Shown in pieces: positions 23,661 to 31,611 of a stretch of 64,000 nt of DNA (positions are counted from its first letter, which is position 1; every line of letters begins with the position of its first letter). Source of the DNA: an uncultured Pseudomonadota bacterium (lineage in GTDB: Bacteria; Pseudomonadota; Gammaproteobacteria; Steroidobacterales; Steroidobacteraceae). The notes beneath the pieces were generated by a model. The model made no database searches. It worked only from the letters and a program-made list of their open reading frames with translations, and was not told the DNA's origin. Position numbers and translations under genes: made by a program. Location of the stretch: assembly GCA_903927005.1 (NCBI GenBank), contig CAIYLH010000005.1:62001-126000 (forward strand), in the 5' to 3' direction.

Positions 23661-24242
23661 TCAGTCGCCGCCGACGCTGATCAGGATGGCGTCGATGTCC
23701 GCCTGCTTGAGGCGCGTGCGTACCCGATTCAGCGCGTCGAGCTGCGAGAAAGGTCCCATCCGTACGCGGTAGAACGTGTCGGTGTCGACGCTAACTTTCT
23801 GCACCTTAGACTCGATCCCCGTCAGTGCGAGCTTGGCGCGCACGCGGTCGGCATCTGCCTCGTTGCGGAATGAGCCGGCCTGCAGGTAATACGTTCCCGG
23901 CCGCGTTACCGGCGCGGCGTGCACATCATGGTGCAGGTCCTTTTCCTTCTCCGGAATCACGACTTCCTGGTGCTTTAGCATTTCCGGGAAGGCGTAGCTG
24001 GTGCCAGTGCCATTGCTGCTCGCCGCATCCTTGTCCGCGCCTTCGTCGCGCGCCGAGGCCGGCTCAAGCTTCTTCTGCTTGGCAGGCGTCGGGTCGACGG
24101 GTTGGTGCGTCTTGTAGCGCCAGACGCCCGCGGCGATGGCGAGTCCGATGGCGAGCCCCAGTACGAGCCCGGTCCAGCCTGAAAATCCCGCGCTTGCGGT
24201 GCCCCGCGAGCGACGGGTAGCTCCGCGGCGGTAATCCTTCAT
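23661..24242 (-). CDS. SPOR-domain protein, single TM
   Basis: A 193-aa inner-membrane protein. A short basic cytoplasmic N-terminus is followed by one TM at about residues 23-40 (WTGLVLGLAIGLAIAAGVW), a low-complexity charged linker, and a C-terminal SPOR domain of about 75 residues (TYYLQAGSFRNEADADRVRA...). SPOR domains bind denuded septal peptidoglycan, as in FtsN and DedD. The layout resembles FtsN, which also lies near priA and argS in some gammaproteobacteria, but FtsN identity cannot be proved here. The ATG is two bases after the argS stop. A longer upstream frame to 24728 is only the shadow of argS. Confidence 0.88.
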   Translation of the reverse strand: MKDYRRGATRRSRGTASAGFSGWTGLVLGLAIGLAIAAGVWRYKTHQPVDPTPAKQKKLEPASARDEGADKDAASSNGTGTSYAFPEMLKHQEVVIPEKEKDLHHDVHAAPVTRPGTYYLQAGSFRNEADADRVRAKLALTGIESKVQKVSVDTDTFYRVRMGPFSQLDALNRVRTRLKQADIDAILISVGGD

Positions 24243-24244
24243 TT

Positions 24245-26023
24245 TCACATCGTATCCGGGGCGGACACACCGAGGATTGCCAGCCCGTTGCGGATGATCT
24301 GGCGGGTCGCCTGGAACAGGGACAGGCGAGCGTCGCGTGTCGCCTCGTCGTCCACGATCACGCGGTGAGCTGCGTTTTCGTTGCCGGCTGCATAGGCGCC
24401 GTGCAGCTCGTTCGCCAGCTCGCGCAGGAAGTTGACCAGCGTGTGTGGGGCACGAGTCGCGGCGGCGAGCGCCAGCACTTCCGGATAGCGGGTCAGCGCG
24501 ACCATCAGTTTGCGTTCGTGTGCCTCGGTTAGCCGGTCGAGGTTGGCGCGGCCGCGGGCCGCGTCGTATTCGAGGCCGCGCTCCGCCAGCTGGCGGAGCA
24601 CGCTTGCGACGCGCGCATGCGCGTACTGGATGTAGAACACCGGGTTTTCGGCGGTGCGGCTCTTGGCCAATTCCAGATCGAAGTCCAGTTGCTGGTCGTG
24701 CGAGCGCATGACGAAGTAGAAGCGGCATGCGTCGTTGCCGACCTCATGTCGCAGCTGGCGCAGCGTGACGAAGTTGCCTTCGCGCTTGCCCATCGCGATT
24801 TTCTCTCCGCCGCGGTACAGATTCACCAGCTGCAGCAGCGGCACTTCGAGAGAATCGGGCGGTTCGCCCATCGCCGCGAGACCACCGCGCACGCGTGCGA
24901 CGTATCCGTGGTGATCGGCACCTAGCACGTCGATCAGTCGATCGAAGCCACGCAGGCGCTTGTCGAGGTGGTAGGCGATGTCGGAGGCGAAGTACGTGCG
25001 CATGCCGTTCTCGCGCTCGACGACCCGATCCTCGTCGTCGCCAAACTCGGTGGCCCGGAACCACAGAGCTCCGTCCTTGCGATAGGTGTGGCCACTCTGC
25101 TCAAGGCGTTTGAGAGACTCGTCGATAGCTCCGCTGGTGGTCAGCGAGCGCTCCGAGAACCAACGGTCGAACGTGACGCCCATCTCCGCGAGATCGCTGC
25201 GGATGTCCGCGGTCATGCCACTGAGGGAATGGTCGACGACCTTGCGGAAGCCTTCCTCGCCGAGCAGGGCGCGCGCACGCGCGATGATCGCGTCGGTGTA
25301 CTGCTCCTTGTCGCCACCTTCCGGCTCGTCCAACGGCAGGCCGTCACGAACGGCAGCAGCGCTTTGGCGCAGCTTGTGGCTGAACTCGGCCTCGAGCGAG
25401 GCTGCGATCGCCAGCAGGTACTCGCCCTTGTAGCCGTTGCTCGGGAATGGCGCGTCCTCGCCGAGGCGCTCGAGGTAACGCAGCCAGACGCAGACGGCAA
25501 GGATATCGACCTGCCGGCCGGAGTCATTGATGTAGAACTCGCGGTGTACCGAGTGGCCGGCGGCGATCAGGAGGTTCGCCAGCGCCGCTCCGTAGGCGGC
25601 GTGGCGGCCGTGACCGACGTGCAGGGGGCCGGTCGGGTTCGAGGAGACGAACTCCAGCAGGATTTTTTCGCCACTTGCCGGCGGCTGGATGCCATAGCTG
25701 GCGCCCTGGTCGATGATTGCGCCGAGTTCGGCGTGATAGGCCGCCGCGGTCAGGTGGAAGTTGATGAAGCCGGGGCCTGCAAGCTCGACGCGGGCTACAG
25801 ACGGATCCGCTGGCAGTGCGCTGATGATTGCTTCGGCCAGTGCGCGCGGGTTCTGCTTTGCGGCCTTCGCATGGCGCATCGCCACGTTGCTCGCGTAGTC
25901 GCCGTGGCTGGCGTCGCGGGTGCGCTCTACCTCGGGGCGCGCAGCGCGCGCCTCGGCGCTAAGCAGGTCTGGGGGAAGCGCCGCCAGAGCGGTGCTGATC
26001 AGTTTTTCAATCGTCGATTTCAA
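24245..26023 (-). CDS. argS: Arginyl-tRNA synthetase
   Basis: Class I aminoacyl-tRNA synthetase of 592 aa that charges tRNA-Arg. An N-terminal ArgRS additional domain is followed by the HIGH-like motif in SSNPTGPLHVGHGRHAAYG and by the KMSKS-equivalent IAMGKREGNFV. A C-terminal DALR anticodon-binding domain ends in IIRNGLAILGVSAPDTM, a typical ArgRS end. The best start is TTG at 26023 (KSTIEKLISTAL), since no nearby ATG or GTG fits the family N-terminus. It is downstream of priA and coupled to the SPOR gene. Confidence 0.96.
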   Translation of the reverse strand: MKSTIEKLISTALAALPPDLLSAEARAARPEVERTRDASHGDYASNVAMRHAKAAKQNPRALAEAIISALPADPSVARVELAGPGFINFHLTAAAYHAELGAIIDQGASYGIQPPASGEKILLEFVSSNPTGPLHVGHGRHAAYGAALANLLIAAGHSVHREFYINDSGRQVDILAVCVWLRYLERLGEDAPFPSNGYKGEYLLAIAASLEAEFSHKLRQSAAAVRDGLPLDEPEGGDKEQYTDAIIARARALLGEEGFRKVVDHSLSGMTADIRSDLAEMGVTFDRWFSERSLTTSGAIDESLKRLEQSGHTYRKDGALWFRATEFGDDEDRVVERENGMRTYFASDIAYHLDKRLRGFDRLIDVLGADHHGYVARVRGGLAAMGEPPDSLEVPLLQLVNLYRGGEKIAMGKREGNFVTLRQLRHEVGNDACRFYFVMRSHDQQLDFDLELAKSRTAENPVFYIQYAHARVASVLRQLAERGLEYDAARGRANLDRLTEAHERKLMVALTRYPEVLALAAATRAPHTLVNFLRELANELHGAYAAGNENAAHRVIVDDEATRDARLSLFQATRQIIRNGLAILGVSAPDTM

Positions 26024-26113
26024 GGTTGAATCCGCTACAACGTGCTGGCTCGGGGGGGGGAGGAAAGTCTACCGGATTCGCCCGACAGCGGGATCCCGCA
26101 AAACCCTACCTTG

Positions 26114-28339
26114 TCAGCCAACCTCGAGGGGGTCGACATCGATCGACCAGCGTACTCGGCGGGCGGATTGCAGCGCGCTGATCGCATCGAGCCACGGGGC
26201 CAGGAATTGTTGCAGCGCGCCGCGCGAGGTTGATTCCAACAACAACTGAGCGCGGTAGCGGCCGGCGCGGCGCTCCATCGCCGCTGCCGCCGGGCCCAGC
26301 AGTCGCACGCTGCCGCTGGCCGGGCCCTCGGCGAGCTTTCGCGCCGCCTCTAGGAACTCCAGCGCGTGCTCGCGGACGGGGGCGTCGGCGCGCAGCAACG
26401 CCAGTCGGCTGAAGGGCGGCCAGCGGGCCTCGGCACGTTCCGCCAGCGCGGCGCGGGCGTAGCCGTCATAGCCTTCGGTCATCAGACGGGTCAGCAGGGG
26501 ATGTTCCGGGCAGGCGGTTTGCACCAGCACCTCGCCGGGGCGGGTGGCGCGCCCGGCGCGGCCGGCGACCTGCACGATGCTCTGGGCGAGCCGCTCGCTG
26601 GCGCGGAAGTCGCTACCGAACAGCCCCTGGTCGGCGTTCAGCACCACGACCAGCGTCACGTCCGGGAAATCATGCCCCTTGGTCAGCATCTGCGTGCCGA
26701 CCAGGATCCGCGCCTCGCCGGAGTGCACCCGCTCCAGCGCTGCCTCGATCTCGCCGCGGCTCTGGATCGTGTCGCGGTCGATGCGCACTACCGGTACGCC
26801 CGGAAAGAATTCGTCGAGTGCGTCCTCGACGCGCTCCGTGCCCTGACCGACCGGCCGCACCTCGGCGCCGCAGGTCGGACACGCAAATGGCACTGGCGCC
26901 TGCGCCCCGCAGTGATGGCAGATCAGGCGGTGGCGCTTCAGGTGCACCGTCATGCGCGCGTCGCACTCGCCGCACGGAGCCGCCCAACTGCAGGCCGGGC
27001 AGAATAGCGTCGGTGCGTAGCCGCGCCGATTGAGGTAGAGCAGTACCTGACCGCCGGCCGCCAGATGCCGCTGCATCGCCAGCATGCTCGGTGTGGCGAT
27101 TCCATGCCGCTCCTCGTGGATGCGCAGATCCACCATCGCGGTGCGCGGAGCGCCGGCGGCGCCGGCGCGCTCGGGCAGGCGCAAGCGCACATAGCGCCCG
27201 CTTTCAGCCTGCTGCAGCGTTTCCAGCGAGGGTGTCGCCGAGCCCAGCACTACCGGGATGCCGTGCCGCTGCGCACGTAGCACGGCGAGATCGCGGGCCG
27301 AGTAGCGGAAGCCTTCCTGCTGTTTGTAGGAAGCGTCGTGTTCCTCGTCAACAATTACGATGCCTGGCCTCGCCAGTGGCACGAACACCGCCGAGCGTGT
27401 GCCGATGACGATCGGCGCCGCGCCACTGCGTGCTGCGCGCCACATCTGCAGCCGTTCGCCGTCCGTGAGCCCTGAATGCAGCACGGCAAGGGGCACCGAA
27501 TAGCGGCTTGAGAAGCGCTGCACGGCCTGCGGCGTAAGCGCGATTTCAGGCACCAGCACCAGCGCCTGCTCGCCGCGCGCGAGTACAGCCTCGATGCTGC
27601 GCAGGTAGACCTCGGTCTTGCCGCTGCCGGTGACGCCATGCAGCAGGAACGGCGCAAAGGTGCCGAGCGTTGCGCCGATCGCGGTGAGCGCTTCGGCCTG
27701 CGCGGCCGTAAGTTTGGGTCCTTGCGCCACCGTCGCGGCGGGAGGTGCGAGGGCGGGTGGCTCGTACTCGAACGACTCGATCCAGCCGCGCGTTGCGAAG
27801 CCCTTCAGCGCTTCTCGTGTGCCGCTGCCCAGAACCTCGAGTTCGGTGTCGCCGATCGAGGCCGCGGCGTTGAGTGCGGCGGCCAGCGCCTTCTGGCGCG
27901 GCCCGAGGCGGGGACGCCCGGCGAGTGCCTCGGTTCCCGCCGTGCGCCACTGCCAGCGCGTCTCGCGGACGTTCAACGGTCGCCCGGCGCGCAGCGCCGA
28001 GGGCAAGGCGGTGGCAAGCGCCTCGCCGACCGGGTGGTGGTAATAATCGGCGGCCCAGCGCACCAACTCAAAAGTCATGGCGTCCAGCGGCGGCTCGGTG
28101 TCGAGCACGGTAGCGGCGGCCTTCAGGCGTGCGCTCGGCAGGTTCGAACCCTGGCCGATCTCGACGATCAGGCCGATCCGTGTCTGGCGGCCGAACGGAA
28201 CCTCGACTCGCAGTCCGGTGCGGCAGCTCTCCAGCGCGACCCCAACCGGCGGCAGGTAGTCGAACAGGCGCCGCAGCGGCGCATCCAGCGCGACGCGGAG
28301 CACCGGCCCGTCGTGGTTCGGAGGTTGTCTTTTATGCAA
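26114..28339 (-). CDS. priA: Primosomal replication protein N' (helicase PriA)
   Basis: 3'-to-5' DNA helicase that reloads the replisome at stalled forks; about 740 aa. The N-terminal DNA-binding domain is followed by Walker A GVTGSGKTEVYLRS, the DEEH box in VIVDEEHDASYKQ, and a zinc-binding insert with paired Cys (CPACSWAAPCGEC; CHHCGAQ; CPTCGAEV). Helicase motifs V and VI follow (GTQMLTKGHDFPDVTLV; QVAGRAGRATRPGEV). The TTG at 28339 is the longest start; GTG at 28303 gives VLRVALDAPLRRLFDY and matches the usual PriA start better. Confidence 0.95.
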   Translation of the reverse strand: MHKRQPPNHDGPVLRVALDAPLRRLFDYLPPVGVALESCRTGLRVEVPFGRQTRIGLIVEIGQGSNLPSARLKAAATVLDTEPPLDAMTFELVRWAADYYHHPVGEALATALPSALRAGRPLNVRETRWQWRTAGTEALAGRPRLGPRQKALAAALNAAASIGDTELEVLGSGTREALKGFATRGWIESFEYEPPALAPPAATVAQGPKLTAAQAEALTAIGATLGTFAPFLLHGVTGSGKTEVYLRSIEAVLARGEQALVLVPEIALTPQAVQRFSSRYSVPLAVLHSGLTDGERLQMWRAARSGAAPIVIGTRSAVFVPLARPGIVIVDEEHDASYKQQEGFRYSARDLAVLRAQRHGIPVVLGSATPSLETLQQAESGRYVRLRLPERAGAAGAPRTAMVDLRIHEERHGIATPSMLAMQRHLAAGGQVLLYLNRRGYAPTLFCPACSWAAPCGECDARMTVHLKRHRLICHHCGAQAPVPFACPTCGAEVRPVGQGTERVEDALDEFFPGVPVVRIDRDTIQSRGEIEAALERVHSGEARILVGTQMLTKGHDFPDVTLVVVLNADQGLFGSDFRASERLAQSIVQVAGRAGRATRPGEVLVQTACPEHPLLTRLMTEGYDGYARAALAERAEARWPPFSRLALLRADAPVREHALEFLEAARKLAEGPASGSVRLLGPAAAAMERRAGRYRAQLLLESTSRGALQQFLAPWLDAISALQSARRVRWSIDVDPLEVG

Positions 28340-28506
28340 TTTAAATCAAGGTGTTACGGGTTATCATCGGGGCGGAAAGCGCCCGTTCCGGGGTGGCAGT
28401 CAACGCGCCCAGTCAGCGCACGTTATACCGGCGAGGGCGCGATGCGGCCAGCGCTCGCATTCAGCCGCTTCGATGAACCGAACTTCATCTGCCTGTGGAC
28501 GCACCG

Positions 28507-29130
28507 ATGACCTGCTCTGCTACCCTCCGGCGCGATGCCTGCTACGGCCGCTGCGCCGTTCGCCAGTCGGTCACCGGGGAGAGAATTCTGGACGCGGCCC
28601 ACGAGCTTGAGCGCTTTTTGAAGGAGGTGGATCGGCGCGCGTTCCGGATCGCCGAGATCGCGCTGCGCAACTCCGACGATGCACTCGACGTCGTGCAGGA
28701 GTCGATGATCCAGCTGGCCCGCAACTATGGCAATCGGCCGGCTGAGCAGTGGAAGCCGCTGTTCTACCGGATCCTGCAGAATCGCATCCACGACTGGCGC
28801 CGCCGTCGGCGAACCCGCTCGCGGGTGATTGCTTGGTGGACGGGCGGAGTCGCGCAGCAAGACGACCCGCAGGATCCGATCGATGCGGCTGTCACAACCG
28901 ATGTGGGGCCTGACGTCAAGCTTGAGCAGGGTCAGGCGATGGCGGCTCTCGAGGGGGCGCTGGCGGCATTGCCCGCGCGCCAGCAGCAGGTGTTTCTGTT
29001 GCGCGCGCTTGAGGGTATGGACGTCGCTGAGGCGGCGGCGGCGATGGGCTGCTCGCAGGGCAGTGTGAAAACGCATTATTTTCGCGCGCTACAGGCGTTG
29101 CGCGCGACGCTGGGAGAGCATTGGACATGA
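28507..29130 (+). CDS. Sigma-70-family (ECF-like) RNA polymerase sigma factor
   Basis: A 207-aa alternative sigma factor. Region 2 is at about 45-100 (RIAEIALRNSDDALDVVQES; FYRILQNRIHDWRRRRR), with the Asp/Gln-rich helix of ECF sigma factors. Region 4 is at about 150-205 (LPARQQQVFLLRALEGMD; VAEAAAAMGCSQGSVKTHY), a clear sigma-4 helix-turn-helix. The first 30 residues do not look like a sigma N-terminus, so the true start may be later, but no good ATG or GTG is present. The stop overlaps the start of the downstream membrane protein (ATGA), the usual layout for an anti-sigma partner. Confidence 0.88.
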   Translation: MTCSATLRRDACYGRCAVRQSVTGERILDAAHELERFLKEVDRRAFRIAEIALRNSDDALDVVQESMIQLARNYGNRPAEQWKPLFYRILQNRIHDWRRRRRTRSRVIAWWTGGVAQQDDPQDPIDAAVTTDVGPDVKLEQGQAMAALEGALAALPARQQQVFLLRALEGMDVAEAAAAMGCSQGSVKTHYFRALQALRATLGEHWT

Positions 29131-29507
29131 CACCGGAACGTGATCCGTTCGAAGCGCGCTGCCACGAGGCCCTCGCCGCTCGCATCGAGAGCGTCGACGG
29201 GCGCGCCAGTTCTCGCCTCAGTCGCGCGCGCCAGGCGGCTGTTGCCGAACTTGTGGCGAGCCGCGACAGCCGCCAGTTTCGTGTGCCCGGGCTCTGGTTG
29301 CCGGGTAGCGTGCTGGCCGGCGCCGCGGCCCTCGCGCTTGCGGTCTGGATCGCGCACCCGGGCAACGTACCGCAGCCGACGCTTGCTGAGGCCACGCCAC
29401 TTGAGGACGCAGAAATGCTTTCGTCCAGCGAGGAGCCTGATTTGTACCAGGATGATGCTGATTTCTACGACTGGGCTGGCGGCAACACCGCCGGAGGCGC
29501 GGGGTAG
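29127..29507 (+). CDS. Single-TM protein, probable anti-sigma factor (DUF3619-like)
   Basis: A 126-aa protein. A cytoplasmic helical part of about 55 residues (ARIESVDGRASSRLSRARQA) is followed by one TM at about 57-76 (WLPGSVLAGAAALALAVWIA) and a short, strongly acidic C-terminal tail (SSSEEPDLYQDDADFYDW). Size, topology and ATGA coupling to the sigma factor gene fit a membrane anti-sigma factor that holds sigma through its N-terminal part. No zinc-binding HxxxCxxC motif is present, so it is not a ZAS-type anti-sigma. The role is inferred from context. Confidence 0.6.
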   Translation: MTPERDPFEARCHEALAARIESVDGRASSRLSRARQAAVAELVASRDSRQFRVPGLWLPGSVLAGAAALALAVWIAHPGNVPQPTLAEATPLEDAEMLSSSEEPDLYQDDADFYDWAGGNTAGGAG

Positions 29508-29510
29508 CAG

Positions 29511-29741
29511 ATGCGCGTGGCGAACGGTCGACTGCTGCTGGCGAGTTGGTGCGTGCTGCACGTGGGCGCTGCGCTGGCGGCTGACGCGAAGCCGACCACA
29601 CCTGATACCGAGTTCCTCGAGTTTCTGGGTAGTGGCGACGATTCGGAGCTCGAGTTGCAGAAGTACCTAGTGGAGCGTGAGTCGACGACCAAGGCCGAGG
29701 CGGTGAAGCCGGCGGCCAAAGGCGGGAGCGAAAAGCCATGA
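29511..29741 (+). CDS. Small predicted exported protein
   Basis: A 76-aa protein with an N-terminal signal peptide (basic MRVANGR, hydrophobic core, likely cleavage after ALA) and a mature part of about 52 residues. The mature part is acidic first (DTEFLEFLGSGDDSELELQK) and Lys/Ala-rich at the end. No family was recognised with certainty. It starts three bases after the anti-sigma stop, and its own stop overlaps the next gene (ATGA), so it belongs to the same unit. Codon use matches its neighbours, which supports a real gene. Confidence 0.65.
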   Translation: MRVANGRLLLASWCVLHVGAALAADAKPTTPDTEFLEFLGSGDDSELELQKYLVERESTTKAEAVKPAAKGGSEKP

Positions 29742-30247
29742 ATTTTAGGTCATCGAGCCGCTGCATACGGCTTACCGCGGCACTGCTGCTGTGCGCGCTC
29801 AGCCTCGCGGTGGTCACGCCGCAGGCGCGTGCGGACGAGCCTGCGGGCATTGCCTGGTCGGCACTTGCACCCTCGCAGCAGCAACTCCTCAAGTCGTTCG
29901 AGGAGCGTTGGAGCCAGCTGCCGCCGGGGCGTCAGGCGACCCTGGCCCGCGGCAGCGAGCGCTGGGTTGCGATGTCGGTCGAGCAGCGCGACCAGGCCAA
30001 GCAGCGTTTTGACCACTGGCGCACCTTGCCGCCGGCTCAGCGCGAGCAGATGCGCGAGCGCTGGCGTCAGTTCCGGACGCTGCCGCCGGACGAGCAGCAG
30101 CGAATCCACGACCGCTTCGAGAGCTTCAGTCGGCTGCCGCCGGAGCGCCGCGAAGCCTTGCGAGACCGTTGGCGGCAGATGACTCCTCAGGAACGCGCGC
30201 TGGTGCGCGAGCGCGTCCACGAGCGCACTCCGCGCCGCATCCGCTGA
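29738..30247 (+). CDS. DUF3106 periplasmic protein built of 18-residue repeats
   Basis: A 169-aa protein with a signal peptide (cleavage near ARA-DEP, residue 32). From residue 38 to 145 it consists of six consecutive units of exactly 18 residues with the pattern xxWxxLPPxxRxxxxxRF, followed by a partial unit (RQMTPQERALVRERV). Examples are DHWRTLPPAQREQMRERW (92-109) and ESFSRLPPERREALRDRW (128-145). The pattern recalls the LTxxQ motifs of Spy/CpxP/ZraP periplasmic stress and metal proteins, but the spacing is strictly regular. As last gene of a sigma/anti-sigma unit it may be a periplasmic chaperone or sensor. That role is inferred. Confidence 0.78.
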   Translation: MNFRSSSRCIRLTAALLLCALSLAVVTPQARADEPAGIAWSALAPSQQQLLKSFEERWSQLPPGRQATLARGSERWVAMSVEQRDQAKQRFDHWRTLPPAQREQMRERWRQFRTLPPDEQQRIHDRFESFSRLPPERREALRDRWRQMTPQERALVRERVHERTPRRIR

Positions 30248-30345
30248 CCTACCCGGCCGCGCGCCCAAGCAGCGATTGCGGCTACACTAATAGCCTTCAC
30301 GCTGCCGGGCGGACGTCGTCCGGCGCCTCGCGCATGGAGCCCCCG

Positions 30346-30948
30346 ATGACTGCATCTGCCCGTCTTTCGTGCCGCCCGCAGCACTTGCTGGCCGCCGTTG
30401 TTCTCGCTGTGCTCGCGCTGGCCGGCAGCGCTGCCCGCGCCCAGGAAGAAAAACTCGAGCCGATGGACAAGGTATCGGAGGCATTCGTCTCGCTGTTCAG
30501 TGCGACCTGCGTCAAGTACTACCAGTCACCGGCGAAGCTCGTTGACGACCTCACCGCGAAGGAGCTGCCATTGCTGGATGCGCAGCACAGTGGTCCGTAC
30601 CTGCATGATGGGGCCGGCAAGGCCTGGTTGGCCTCTGACGGTCACGGCGAATTCGTTGTGGCGTTAACAGATACAGGTGTTTGCTCGGTGTTCGCCCGGC
30701 ACGCCAAGGAGCTCGATGTGCGGCTGATGTTCATCACGCTGGTAACTGGCATCAAGGTGCCGGATGCCCCGATGGTGCGCGTTGCCGACAAGCGTAACGA
30801 TACGCCGCAGGGCTCCACCCATTACGTCGCCTACGCGCAGCAGCGGCAGACCCCCGGCCCGTTCGCCCGCTTTGGCCTGACGACAACTTCGTCGGAAAAA
30901 GCTGCCTTTCAGGCTCTGGCGACGCTTAGCACTGCGCTCAAGCAGTAG
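30346..30948 (+). CDS. Predicted secreted protein of unknown function
   Basis: A 200-aa protein with a clear signal peptide (hydrophobic LLAAVVLAVLALAG, cleavage after ARA or AQ near residue 33). The mature part has two Cys (CVKYY; GVCSVF) that could form a disulfide. It has no recognised catalytic motif. The ATG at 30346 has GGAG six bases upstream; an ATG four codons earlier contains that site. It lies 98 bases after the DUF3106 gene, so it may be separately expressed. Loosely similar in size and Cys pattern to small secreted proteins annotated only as hypothetical. Confidence 0.7.
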   Translation: MTASARLSCRPQHLLAAVVLAVLALAGSAARAQEEKLEPMDKVSEAFVSLFSATCVKYYQSPAKLVDDLTAKELPLLDAQHSGPYLHDGAGKAWLASDGHGEFVVALTDTGVCSVFARHAKELDVRLMFITLVTGIKVPDAPMVRVADKRNDTPQGSTHYVAYAQQRQTPGPFARFGLTTTSSEKAAFQALATLSTALKQ

Positions 30949-30966
30949 TTTGCGCCGCACCCCCTC

Positions 30967-31239
30967 GTGAGGCACGTCGACTGGCTGCCGTATGCGCTGA
31001 TATTCGCCGTTGGCATAGCGTCGCTGCTGCTCGCGTTTCGGGGCGTTTCGCGTCAATGGGCAGGTCGTTGGCAGGCGCTGCGTCGCCAGCCGCGCTGGCT
31101 GCAACTGGCGGCCTTGGCGGGGCTTGTCTGGCTTGCACTGCGCTTCGCACGTGCCGGCTGGCGGCCGTTGGTCACGTTCCTGGTCGTGCTTGGCGTATTC
31201 GCGCTCTGGGGTGAGATCGCAGTGCGCGCACGCCGCTAA
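30967..31239 (+). CDS. Small membrane protein
   Basis: A 90-aa protein with a GTG start. It has about three hydrophobic segments: residues 7-24 (LPYALIFAVGIASLLLAF), 45-60 and 66-82 (RPLVTFLVVLGVFALWG). Short Arg-rich loops lie between them, giving a positive-inside arrangement. No family was recognised. It begins 18 bases after the preceding secreted protein gene and is probably co-transcribed. Confidence 0.6.
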   Translation: MRHVDWLPYALIFAVGIASLLLAFRGVSRQWAGRWQALRRQPRWLQLAALAGLVWLALRFARAGWRPLVTFLVVLGVFALWGEIAVRARR

Positions 31240-31322
31240 AAAGCCACGCTCGATCCGACTTGACGATCGGCGGCGCGGGTCCATACTGCGTTCGTCGCCG
31301 CCACATCCACCCGAGGCCAGCC

Positions 31323-31559
31323 ATGAGGGATGAGATGGAGTTCTCCAACGAACAACGGGGCATCGCTACCGCGTCCTCATCTGCCACGACCATAGTGCTC
31401 GATGATGACGTGCGCGGCTGGTTCGGCGAGCGCATCGACCCGGCGGCCCTCGGCGCGCTGGTGAACGCGACGCTGCGCGAACACATCAAGCATTCAGCCG
31501 AGCCGCTCGAGCGGACGCTGCGGCGCGTAGTTCGCGAGGAACTGCGCAAGGCGGGCTAG
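31323..31559 (+). CDS. Small protein, possible ribbon-helix-helix DNA-binding fold
   Basis: A 78-aa protein. The segment from residue 20 on (TTIVLDDDVRGWFGE, then a helix with ALVNATLREHI) resembles the beta-strand plus two helices of ribbon-helix-helix proteins such as BrnA- or CopG-type antitoxins. No toxin-like gene is adjacent; the neighbours are a membrane protein and an MFS transporter. ATGs at 31323 and 31335 are both possible. The gene could instead be a stand-alone regulator. The fold call is by eye and tentative. Confidence 0.5.
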   Translation: MRDEMEFSNEQRGIATASSSATTIVLDDDVRGWFGERIDPAALGALVNATLREHIKHSAEPLERTLRRVVREELRKAG

Positions 31560-31611
31560 TCCCGGCGTCTTGATGCTCGCAGTGGCGCCCGTCAGGCGCC
31601 ACAATCCTGGT

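Noticed and set aside
24243-24728. N-terminal extension of the SPOR protein frame
   Set aside because: The extra 162 codons lie inside argS and read as Arg/Pro-rich shadow sequence. The ATG at 24242 gives a normal TM-plus-SPOR protein.
26053-26060. Run of eight G bases between argS and priA
   Set aside because: Could suggest an attenuator or slippage site, but no hairpin or frame depends on it, and it may reflect sequencing error in a homopolymer.
26090-26105. GCGGGATCCCGC palindrome downstream of priA
   Set aside because: A 12-bp perfect palindrome, but no T-tract follows it in the direction of priA transcription; too weak to call a terminator.
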